NCBI GenBank assembly: GCA_018000455.1
Contig: JAGNJW010000038.1
Span: forward strand, 1 to 37,366
Direction of reading: 5' to 3'
DNA: 37,366 nucleotides
Source of the DNA: Acidobacteriota bacterium
GTDB taxonomy: Bacteria > Acidobacteriota > Vicinamibacteria > Vicinamibacterales > UBA2999
The translations under genes and the position numbers were made by a program. The notes under the pieces are model-generated. The model searched no databases, was not told the origin of the DNA, and was given only the letters and a program-made list of their open reading frames with translations. This document shows positions 6,863 to 14,567 of the stretch, in pieces. Numbering within the stretch: position 1 is the stretch's first letter; each line of letters begins with the position of its first letter.

Positions 6863-7156
6863 ATGAACGTGCTGCCGATGCCGCCGGGGGCCCGAGCGAA
6901 GGTGCACTATCACGACCGCATCGAGACCATCGCCTATCTGCTCGAGGGCGAGTGCGTGGTCTACCACGGCAACCAGGTGCAGCATCGAGCGCCGGTCTCG
7001 GCAGGCGACCAGATCTTCGTGCCGGCCGAGGTGCCCCACGCGCCGTGGAACGAGAGCGCTGCGCCGTGCACGTGGCTGGTCGTGCACTCATCCGGCAGCG
7101 ATCAAGACGGCATCGGGCTGCTGCCGGCGCTCGACGCCGTACTGGCCGGCCGCTAG
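6863..7156 (+). CDS. Small cupin-domain protein, possibly N-terminally truncated
   Basis: A 97-residue single cupin. Motif 1 is PPGARAKVHYHDRIETIAYLLEGE (metal ligands H15 and H17, with E21), and motif 2 is AGDQIFVPAEVPHAPWNES (third His in VPHAPW). The codons just upstream of ATG 6863 would read LVQTSQGIC in the same frame, resembling the strand that precedes motif 1 in relatives, but a TGA at 6833-6835 blocks any longer frame. The gene may therefore be a truncated version of a family usually about 110-130 residues long. It is 23 bases after the membrane-protein gene and probably co-transcribed. The substrate is unknown. Confidence 0.7.
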   Translation: MNVLPMPPGARAKVHYHDRIETIAYLLEGECVVYHGNQVQHRAPVSAGDQIFVPAEVPHAPWNESAAPCTWLVVHSSGSDQDGIGLLPALDAVLAGR

Positions 7157-7188
7157 TGCCGCGACGCGAGACGGCGCCGGTGACCCGG

Positions 7189-8880
7189 CTACGGCTGCTC
7201 GTAGACGAGCTTGCCGTCGAAGATCGTCGCCGCCACGACCACGCCGGTCGGCGACGGAACCTGTGACGCGGTGATGTCGTGCGCGAGCACGACGATGTCG
7301 GCCAGCATGCCCGGCGCCAGTGTGCCCTTGCGCTGGTCGTCGAACGACGCGTAGGCGGCCCAACGGGTGTAGCCGGCGAGCGCCTCGTCGATCGACAAGC
7401 GCTGATCGTCGGCCTTCTCGGCCTTGACGCGCGTGGATGCCAGCCACAGGCCCTGCCCGGCCTCGAGCGAAGCGACCGGCCAGTCGCTGCCGAAGGCCAG
7501 GCGTCCACCGGCTGCGTGGATGCTCTTCCACACCCAGGCACGCGAGGCCCGTTCGGAGCCGATAGCGTCGGGCCACGGCCCGTGCGGCACGGCCTGGTTG
7601 GCGTCGCCGAGGGCTACGTGAATCGGCTGCTGCGAGGCGATGACGCCGAGCGCGCCGAAGCGCGCGATGTCTTCGGCAGCAATGGCCTCGATGTGTTCGA
7701 CGCGATGGCGGCGTCCGCGCGCCGGCGCGGGGTTGACCTTCGCCGCCGCCTCGAAGGCGTCGAGCGCCATGCGGATCGCGCGGTCGCCGATGGCGTGGAT
7801 CTGCACCTGCCAGCCGCGCTTGTCGAACATGGCGACAATGCGGTTCATCTCCTCGGCCGTCATATTGGGAGTGCCGGCGCTCTGGGTGCCGACGTACGGC
7901 GCCAGCATCGCCGCCGTCTTGCTCTCGATGACGCCGTCGGCGAACATCTTCACGATGCCGGTGCGCACGGTCGGATCGTCGCCGTACTGCTTCCAGGCCA
8001 CGTCCATCGCGTCCACATCCGCCTCGGTGATGCCGCTTTCGGCCGCCGTCGCGAGATAGGCGCGCACCGTGAGCGTGCCGGCGGTCCTGGCCGCGTCGTA
8101 GCGCGCCATCTCGGCCACCGTGCCGCCGGCGTTCTGGATGCTCGTGATGCCGAACTTGTTGGCGTGCGCCACGGCGGCCGCGAGGGCGGCGCGGCGATCC
8201 TCCTCGGTGACCTTCGGCAGCACGTCGGCCAGCAGGTCCATCGCGGATTCCTTCAGGTGGCCGGTCGGCTCGCCGGTGCGCGCGTCGCGCACGATCAGGC
8301 CGTTGGCGGGGTCCTTGGTGGCCTTCGTGATGCCCGCCAGCGCCAGCACCTTCGAGTTCACCCACACGCTGTGGCCGTCGTAGCAGGTCATCACCGCCGG
8401 ATGGTCGCCGGTCACCGCGTCGAGCTGCGCTCTGGTCGGGCTGGCGTTGGTGAACGGCGCATAGAGCCAGCCGCGGCCCTTGATCCAGGCGCCGGCCGGC
8501 TTGCCGGCCACGAAGGCGCGGATCGTGTCCTGCACATCGCGAAGTGTCGTCAGGCCGGCCAGGTCCACATCGCTCAGCGACAGACCGCCCGAGATGAAGT
8601 GCACATGCGCGTCGTTGAAGCCCGGCGCCACGGTGGCGCCCTGCGCGTCGATGATGCGCGTGGCGGGGCCGACCAGCGCCTTGATCTCGCTTGTCGTGCC
8701 CACTTTCAGGATGGTCGTGCCCTTCACGGCGACGGCTTCGGCGATGGTGTTGGCCTCGTCGACGACGTGCACTTTGCCGTTCAGGATGACCAGATCGGCC
8801 GGATCCGTCGCCGGGGCGCTGCCGCCACACGCGGTGAGGAGGAGGGCGGACGAGACGAGTAGCGACGCACGAACGGTCAT
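7189..8880 (-). CDS. YtcJ-like amidohydrolase lipoprotein
   Basis: A 563-residue metal-dependent amidohydrolase (amidohydro_3, YtcJ type). The N-terminus is a lipoprotein signal with lipobox LLTAC (Cys18). Metal-site motifs: H92 and H94 in NDAHVHF, the Lys region VKMFADGVIES (310-320), H362 in IHAIGDRA, H396 in RVEHIEAI, and D466 in FGSDWPV. The last is the family's hallmark G-S-D-W-P. ATG 8880 is chosen because it directly precedes the signal peptide. The enzyme is probably anchored in the periplasm or outer membrane and hydrolyses an amide or related bond; the substrate is unknown. Confidence 0.9.
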   Translation of the reverse strand: MTVRASLLVSSALLLTACGGSAPATDPADLVILNGKVHVVDEANTIAEAVAVKGTTILKVGTTSEIKALVGPATRIIDAQGATVAPGFNDAHVHFISGGLSLSDVDLAGLTTLRDVQDTIRAFVAGKPAGAWIKGRGWLYAPFTNASPTRAQLDAVTGDHPAVMTCYDGHSVWVNSKVLALAGITKATKDPANGLIVRDARTGEPTGHLKESAMDLLADVLPKVTEEDRRAALAAAVAHANKFGITSIQNAGGTVAEMARYDAARTAGTLTVRAYLATAAESGITEADVDAMDVAWKQYGDDPTVRTGIVKMFADGVIESKTAAMLAPYVGTQSAGTPNMTAEEMNRIVAMFDKRGWQVQIHAIGDRAIRMALDAFEAAAKVNPAPARGRRHRVEHIEAIAAEDIARFGALGVIASQQPIHVALGDANQAVPHGPWPDAIGSERASRAWVWKSIHAAGGRLAFGSDWPVASLEAGQGLWLASTRVKAEKADDQRLSIDEALAGYTRWAAYASFDDQRKGTLAPGMLADIVVLAHDITASQVPSPTGVVVAATIFDGKLVYEQP

Positions 8881-9130
8881 GGTCAGGGTCTCCGGAGGTG
8901 TCAGGGCCGACCCTACATTACCAGGGTCCACGCCGTCTTCGAACCAAGGTGGTCTCGCCGGTGGGGGAACTTCCTGCCCTGGACCCAGCTCCTGAGTCGC
9001 ACCAGCGAGACGGATCCGCCGATGCATCGCGGCAAGCCCGCGTGCTGGCTGCCCCGGCCGCTCCCTGCGGGCGCTCGCCGCCGCCACGGATTAAACTACG
9101 AGCACACCCCGCCTCCTTGGAGAGCTTCGC

Positions 9131-10645
9131 ATGACCGCTACGCCACTGGTTCGCGTTGTCGTTGCCGCGCTCGTCGTGTGTGCCGCAACCAGCCTCGTGC
9201 CCGCCGCTGCCGAAGCGCAGAGCGCCGCCACGCTGGCCGCGGTGGACCGCGCGATGGAGCACTACCGGCTCGACGCCCACATCCCCGGCATGGTGTGGGG
9301 CATCGTGAAGGACGGCCGGCTGGTGCACGTGAAGGGCGCCGGTGTGCAAGACCTCGAGGCGAAGCGGCCGGTCACCCCCGATACGCGCTTCCGCATCGCG
9401 TCGATGACCAAAGCCTTCACGGCGCTGTCGATCCTGCGCCTGCGTGACGACGGGAAGCTCGCGCTCGACGCCCCGGCCGAGACCTACGTGCCGGAGCTGA
9501 AGTCGCTCGATTACCCGACCGACGACTCGCCGAGGATCCGCGTGCGCGACCTGCTCACGCATACCGCCGGTTTCGTGACCGACGATCCCTGGGGCGACCG
9601 CCAGACGCCGCTGCCAGAAGACGACTTCACACGGCTCCTCAGCCAGGGCGTGCCGTTCACGCGGCCGCCGTCCACGGCGATGGAGTACTCGAACCTCGGC
9701 TACGCGCTGCTCGGACGCATCATTGCGAACGTGTCGGGCCAGCCCTACAAGGACGTCGTGGGGCGCACCCTGTTTGCGCCGCTCGGGATGACCGCCACCG
9801 GCTACGACGTCGCCGCCGCGCCGGTTGCGACGAGCGCGCTCGGTTACCGCTGGGAAGACAGCCGGTGGAAGCCAGAGCCGACGATGGCACACGGGGCTTT
9901 CGGAGCGATGGGCGGCATCCAGACGAGTGCCAACGACTACGCGAAGTGGATCGCGTTCCTGCTGCAGGCGTGGCCGGCGCGCGACGGCGCCGACGCCGGG
10001 CCGGTGAGACGTTCGAGCGTGCGCGAGCTGGCGCAGGGCGCCAACTATGCGTCGGTGCGGATGCGGCCTGGTGCGAGTGGTCAGGCGGCGTGTCGCGAGG
10101 CGGCCGCCTACGCCATGGGCTTCACCGCCGCCACCGACTGCGAGCTAGGGCTCACGCTCAGCCACGGCGGCGGCTATCCCGGCTATGGGTCACACGTGCT
10201 GGTACTGCCCGACTTCGGCGTGGGCATTTTCGCGTTCGCCAACCGCACCTACTCGGGGCCGCGCCAGCCGGTGTGGGATGCGGCCGTGATGATGCTCGGC
10301 GCCGGCGATCTGACGGCGCGTCCCGCGCCGGTAACGCCCGCGCTCGCCGCCGCCTATGCCGGCGCGGTCCGCGCGTTTGTCGCCGGGTCCGTCACCGTTA
10401 CAGACGGGCTGCTGGCGATGAACGTCCTCATGGACAAAGACGCCGAGCACCGGGCGCGCGAGATCGCCGCGCTCAAGGCCGAGGTCGGCACCTGCGACAC
10501 GAGCGCGCCGATCGTGGCTACTGGCGCGCTCTCTGGCGAGTTCACCTGGACGTGCGCCACGGGCCGCGTCCACGGAGACGTGCTACTGGCGCCGACAGCC
10601 ACGCCCGAGATCCAGACGCTGACCTTCTCGCGCGCCACGCCCTGA
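9131..10645 (+). CDS. Secreted serine hydrolase, beta-lactamase/DD-peptidase (class C-like) family
   Basis: A 504-residue protein with a Sec signal peptide (about 1-30, ending AAAEAQ). The three catalytic motifs are in order and well spaced: S91-M-T-K94 (SxxK), Y186-S-N188 (YxN) and H345-G-G347 (replacing KTG). It belongs to Pfam Beta-lactamase, whose members include esterases, D-aminopeptidases and carboxypeptidases; the HGG triad is typical of the esterase/peptidase side. A C-terminal domain of about 125 residues follows. GGAGAG at 9119-9124 is a good ribosome site six bases before the ATG. The 250-base gap upstream is shared with the divergent amidohydrolase and holds no gene. Confidence 0.9.
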   Translation: MTATPLVRVVVAALVVCAATSLVPAAAEAQSAATLAAVDRAMEHYRLDAHIPGMVWGIVKDGRLVHVKGAGVQDLEAKRPVTPDTRFRIASMTKAFTALSILRLRDDGKLALDAPAETYVPELKSLDYPTDDSPRIRVRDLLTHTAGFVTDDPWGDRQTPLPEDDFTRLLSQGVPFTRPPSTAMEYSNLGYALLGRIIANVSGQPYKDVVGRTLFAPLGMTATGYDVAAAPVATSALGYRWEDSRWKPEPTMAHGAFGAMGGIQTSANDYAKWIAFLLQAWPARDGADAGPVRRSSVRELAQGANYASVRMRPGASGQAACREAAAYAMGFTAATDCELGLTLSHGGGYPGYGSHVLVLPDFGVGIFAFANRTYSGPRQPVWDAAVMMLGAGDLTARPAPVTPALAAAYAGAVRAFVAGSVTVTDGLLAMNVLMDKDAEHRAREIAALKAEVGTCDTSAPIVATGALSGEFTWTCATGRVHGDVLLAPTATPEIQTLTFSRATP

Positions 10646-10665
10646 GCCGAGAGATTTGATTCGGC

Positions 10666-10750
10666 CCTGAAAGAGACCTGGTCCCGTGCGCCAGAAGGGG
10701 CCGCGTCCTGAAACGGGCCTGGCCCCGGCGCGTCTACCCCGGCGCGTCTA
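10666..10750 (+). repeat. Imperfect direct repeats plus a 14-bp tandem duplication
   Basis: Two related units begin CCTGAAA (10666 and 10707) and share CCTGG and CCCG blocks, 18 of 27 positions identical over the aligned length. They are followed by an exact tandem duplication of CCCCGGCGCGTCTA (10723-10736 and 10737-10750). The last three bases of the second copy supply the TAG stop of the minus-strand propeller gene. This fills the 102-base gap between two convergent genes and may be a fragment of a dispersed intergenic repeat. Confidence 0.65.
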
Positions 10751-12175
10751 CGGCACACGCAAAATCGCGGTGGCGTTCCTCTTCGGCACGTTGCCGACCG
10801 GCACACGGGCGATTTCCTTCATCGTTGTCGTGTCGACGACGAAGACGGCGTTGTCGCCGGCCGCCGCCACGTAGACGAAGCGTCCGTCGGGGGTGAAGGT
10901 CAACCACTCGGGATGCTGGCCGACGAACAGCCGGCCCACCTCCTTCAGGTCCGGCAGGCTGTGAACGTAGGCGTAGCCGTAGACCTTGCTCGTGGACCAC
11001 AGGCGCGTGCCATCAGGCGAGACGGCCAGACCATGCGCCGGCGCGCCCTGCAGGCCGTCGGTATGGGGATGCTCGCCAGCGATCGGGGGATGCTCGATCC
11101 GCGCCGTTTCCTTGCCCGATGCGAAGTCCACCGCCACGAAGCCGTGGAAGTCCGAGAGCTGCACGAGGATGCGATCGGTCGAGCCGTCGGCCTTGGTCGT
11201 GAACGCCATCGGCCGGATGCCGGCCGATAGCGCAATCGTGCGCGTCAGGGTGTCAGTGGCCGTGTCGACGATGCTGATCGTCTTCTCGGGGATCGAGCCG
11301 GCCACCGCCCAGCGTCCGTCCGGCGTCACGTAGACGTTGTGGATGGCGCCCTTCACCGGCACCGTCTTCACATTGGTCAGGGCCACGGTGTCGATGACGT
11401 CGAGCGCGCCAGGCGCTTGGGCAATGCCGACGTAGACCTTGCGGCCGTCCTTCGAGATCGCCACGTTGTTGGGACGTCCGCTGAGCGGAACGCGGGCGCG
11501 AATCGTGAGCGATGGCATCTCCACCACGTCGAGCGTGTGCCGCACTTCGTTCGTGAGGTAGAGACGGGCACCGTCGGGCGACGAGGTGACGCCGTGCGGG
11601 ATGTCGACGCCCGACAGCACCTGCGTGACGACATTGGTCGCCGGGTCGATGAGGTGGGCGCCGTCGCCGGCGGCGTTGGTCTGGATGATGCGCACGGCCC
11701 GGCCGGCCGGCACATTGGTTGCGGTTATCACCGAGTGCGGTCCCCGTACCCAGGCCGCCAGCGTCTGCCACTCGGGGTCGGCCTGCGTCAGCCAGTGCTT
11801 GCCGCCGCCGTGGAAGGAGTCGCCGCCGGCGTTACGATCCAAGGGATGCGTGAGCAACCGGCTTTCCATCGGCGCGCCGGGCTTCACCAGGCCGCGCGCC
11901 GAGTCGAAGTTCTTCCGCGCGTCCTCGTCAGACCACGTGGCGGCGCCGTCGGCCAGGGGCTGCAGACGAAGGCGGGTGCCGACCTTGCCGCCGTGACAGG
12001 TCAGACAGGTCATCAGACCCTCGCGCTTGGCCGTGAAGAGCGGCTGCACTCGGGCCTTGAACACCTCGAAGTCGAGGGCGGCGCCGGCCGGAGTCTGGGC
12101 AGAGGCGCCACCAGCGAGCATCCACGAGGCGGCCAAGGCGAGCACCAGCGTGCGAAACGACAGGAACGGTCTCAT
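10748..12175 (-). CDS. Secreted YVTN beta-propeller protein with a cytochrome-c motif
   Basis: A 475-residue exported protein (signal peptide about 1-27, ending GGASAQ). The N-terminal part, about 32-155, contains one haem-binding C57-x-x-C60-H61, in the layout of short c-type cytochrome domains. From about 175 onward come repeated propeller blades with the pattern SPDGARLYLTNE, SKDGRKVYVGIA, TPDGRWAVAG, SPDGTRLWSTSK and TPDGRFVYVAAAGDN. These are YVTN/NHL-type blades, roughly six or seven. It probably acts in the periplasm as an electron-transfer or binding protein. No partner oxidase is adjacent. The stop codon falls within the short tandem repeat. Confidence 0.8.
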   Translation of the reverse strand: MRPFLSFRTLVLALAASWMLAGGASAQTPAGAALDFEVFKARVQPLFTAKREGLMTCLTCHGGKVGTRLRLQPLADGAATWSDEDARKNFDSARGLVKPGAPMESRLLTHPLDRNAGGDSFHGGGKHWLTQADPEWQTLAAWVRGPHSVITATNVPAGRAVRIIQTNAAGDGAHLIDPATNVVTQVLSGVDIPHGVTSSPDGARLYLTNEVRHTLDVVEMPSLTIRARVPLSGRPNNVAISKDGRKVYVGIAQAPGALDVIDTVALTNVKTVPVKGAIHNVYVTPDGRWAVAGSIPEKTISIVDTATDTLTRTIALSAGIRPMAFTTKADGSTDRILVQLSDFHGFVAVDFASGKETARIEHPPIAGEHPHTDGLQGAPAHGLAVSPDGTRLWSTSKVYGYAYVHSLPDLKEVGRLFVGQHPEWLTFTPDGRFVYVAAAGDNAVFVVDTTTMKEIARVPVGNVPKRNATAILRVP

Positions 12176-12228
12176 CGCGTCCTCCCCGGATTGCCGAGCC
12201 GCGACGAGTGTAGCAGCGCCCGTGGCTG

Positions 12229-13332
12229 CTAGACGTTGAACTTGAAGAGCAGCACGTCACCGTCTTTCACGACGTACTCCTTGCCTTCCATCCGGTAGAG
12301 GCCCTTCTCACGGGCCGCTGCAACCGAGCCGCAGGCCACGAGATCCTCGTAGGCCACCGTCTCGGCCTTGATGAAGCCGCGCTCGAAGTCCGAATGGATG
12401 ACGCCGGCCGCCTTGGGTGCGGTGTCGCCCACGTGAATCGTCCAGGCCCGCACTTCCTTCTCACCAGCCGTGAAGTAGGTCTGCAGGCCGAGCAGGTGAT
12501 ACGTCGAGCGGATGAGCGAGCCCATGCCGCTCTCGGCCACGCCCAGTTCCTTCAGGAACTCGTCGCCTTCCTCGGGCGACAGGTCGATGAGCTCGCTTTC
12601 GATCTGCGCGCTGATGACGACCGCCTCGCACGACAGGTGCGTCTTCACGTAGTCGCGCACCTCGAGCACATGGGGATCGGCGTCGGCGGTGGCCAGATCC
12701 GTGTCCTTGACGTTGCAGGCGAAGATCGTCGGCTTGTCGCTCAGCAGGAAGAACTGCCGGGCCACGGCACGTTCCGCGGGCGTCAACGCCACGGTGAGCG
12801 CCGGCCGGCCGGCCTCGAGCGCCTCGATGAGCTTGGCCAGCACCGCGTCTTCGGCAATCGCGGTCTTGTCGCCGCGCTTGGCGTCCTTGCCGACGCGCTC
12901 ACGCTTCTTGGTCACCGATTCGAGATCCGCCAGCATCAGCTCGGTGTTGATGACCTCGATGTCGCGCACCGGGTCGACGCTGCCAGACACGTGCAGCACG
13001 TCGTCGTCCTCGAAGCAGCGCACCACCTGGACGATGGCATCGACCTCGCGGATGTGCGTGAGGAACTTGTTGCCCAGGCCTTCACCGGTGCTGGCGCCCT
13101 TGACCAGACCCGCGATGTCCACGAACTCGACGGCGGCCGGAATGACGACGTTGGTCTTGGCAATCTTCTGCAGCACCGCCAGTCGCGCGTCGGGCACCGT
13201 GACGATGCCGACGTTCGGATCGATGGTGCAGAAGGGGTAGTTGGCGGCCTGCGCCCCGCGCGTGCGCGTGACGGCGTTGAAGAGGGTGGACTTGCCCACG
13301 TTGGGGAGTCCCACGATTCCGGCTCTGAGCAT
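12229..13332 (-). CDS. ychF: YchF/OLA1 family nucleotide-binding protein
   Basis: A 367-residue P-loop protein with the normal length of the family. The Walker A is GLPNVGKST (8-16), followed by the conserved TRTRGAQAANYPFCTIDPN and the switch-II region VDIAGLVKGASTGEGLGNKFL. The C-terminal TGS domain is visible in WTIHVGDTAPKAAGVIHSDFERGF and the ending ...VKDGDVLLFKFNV. YchF hydrolyses ATP in preference to GTP and associates with ribosomes, with roles in stress response. It is present once in nearly all genomes, which marks this part of the window as core chromosome. Confidence 0.97.
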   Translation of the reverse strand: MLRAGIVGLPNVGKSTLFNAVTRTRGAQAANYPFCTIDPNVGIVTVPDARLAVLQKIAKTNVVIPAAVEFVDIAGLVKGASTGEGLGNKFLTHIREVDAIVQVVRCFEDDDVLHVSGSVDPVRDIEVINTELMLADLESVTKKRERVGKDAKRGDKTAIAEDAVLAKLIEALEAGRPALTVALTPAERAVARQFFLLSDKPTIFACNVKDTDLATADADPHVLEVRDYVKTHLSCEAVVISAQIESELIDLSPEEGDEFLKELGVAESGMGSLIRSTYHLLGLQTYFTAGEKEVRAWTIHVGDTAPKAAGVIHSDFERGFIKAETVAYEDLVACGSVAAAREKGLYRMEGKEYVVKDGDVLLFKFNV

Positions 13333-13403
13333 GATAGGAACCTCCTATTGTAGCTCCGCCGTTGGCGCCGCTGGATCGGTCGTGCCGGATCGGTCCGCTG
13401 CCG

Positions 13404-14567
13404 CTAGACAGCCGGCAGGGCGCCCAGGGCATCGAGGCGCTGCACGCGCGCCTCGCCGTCTTTCATCAACCGGGCGAAGACGTGCACCAGGAAGGGATCG
13501 AATTCCGTGCCCGCGCGTTCCTCGAGATAGGCCAGCGTCTTGGCCTGAGGCCAGGCCTCGCGGTACGGGCGCCGGGTGCTGAGCGCGTCGTAGACGTCGC
13601 AGACGTGCACCAGACGGCTGCCGAACGTGCACCCGCGGCCGTAGTGCAGGGCCGGGTAGCCGCCGCCGTCGAGCATGATGTGGTGTTCGTAGGCGACCAC
13701 CGCCGCCAGGTCGAGGTCGGCGTCGCTCTGGAGGATCATTCGCGCCCCGTCGCTCGGGTGGCGGTTCATGAGCTGGCGTTCCTCGTCGGTCAGCTTGCCG
13801 GCTTTCGTGAGCACCGCCAGCGGGATCTTCGTCTTGCCGACGTCGTGCAGCAGCCCCGACACGCCCATGGCGCGCACTTCGCGCGGGCTGAGCGCGAGCG
13901 CCTCGGCCAGTGCCATCGCCAGCACCGAGACGTTCAGCGAATGCGTGGTCGTGTACTGGTCGAACTCCTTGAGCTGCAGCAGCGGGAGCAACATGCCCGA
14001 GTCGGCGTGCATGGCAATCGACAGTGAACGCACGACCGCTTCGGCCTCCATTATCGGGATGGCGCCGCCGTCGAGCACCTGGCCTTGCATCCAGTGCAGG
14101 GTGTCGACCTCTTCGCGCAGGCCGGTCACGGCGCTGTGCACGGTGGGAGCCGCTGGCCCGGGTTCGAGGTCCAACCCCACGGCACCGAAGCGCACGCCGA
14201 GGTCACGCATCTGCCGCTGGGCCGACGTTCCGGCCGACGACTGCATGAGGCGTATCTGAATTTCCTGCAGGAAGCCCTCGAACTCGTCGCGCGTCATTCG
14301 CCGTTCGAACTCCAGCCGCCCGACGCCGCATTCGGCCAGACGCGCCGACCACTCCCAGCCGCGCAGATCGCGCAACGGCTGCCGGCCGTAGACGACCTCG
14401 CCTTCAAGGAAGGTGAAGAGCGGCAGCTGGCCGTCGGCGCACAAGGCATCGAGATCCTCGAACGCCGCGTCGACCACCCGTTCGCGCGACGGATGGCCCT
14501 CTGGATAGAGCGTCATCACCGAGAGCGTCTGCGCGAAGGCGTTCAGGAAGCGGACCGGGTCGCTCAT
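13404..14567 (-). CDS. HD-GYP domain protein with a helical N-terminal module
   Basis: A 387-residue protein. The HD-GYP domain covers about 200-370: H209 in TTHSLNV, H241-D242-V-G-K, H270-P, H295-H296, D300-G-G-G-Y-P305 and D324-V-Y-D. HD-GYP proteins hydrolyse cyclic di-GMP. Here the usual HHE(R/K) is HHIM, so activity is uncertain. The N-terminal 150 residues contain the motif YPEGHP (21-26) and resemble the N-terminus of the product of the preceding gene. The ATG overlaps the stop of that gene as ATGA, so the two are co-translated. No receiver domain is present. Confidence 0.88.
   Translation of the reverse strand: MSDPVRFLNAFAQTLSVMTLYPEGHPSRERVVDAAFEDLDALCADGQLPLFTFLEGEVVYGRQPLRDLRGWEWSARLAECGVGRLEFERRMTRDEFEGFLQEIQIRLMQSSAGTSAQRQMRDLGVRFGAVGLDLEPGPAAPTVHSAVTGLREEVDTLHWMQGQVLDGGAIPIMEAEAVVRSLSIAMHADSGMLLPLLQLKEFDQYTTTHSLNVSVLAMALAEALALSPREVRAMGVSGLLHDVGKTKIPLAVLTKAGKLTDEERQLMNRHPSDGARMILQSDADLDLAAVVAYEHHIMLDGGGYPALHYGRGCTFGSRLVHVCDVYDALSTRRPYREAWPQAKTLAYLEERAGTEFDPFLVHVFARLMKDGEARVQRLDALGALPAV

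Noticed and set aside
7279..8862. Long plus-strand frame opposite the YtcJ-like gene
   Set aside because: Composition is Arg/Gly/His-rich and the minus-strand gene has a signal peptide and all catalytic motifs.
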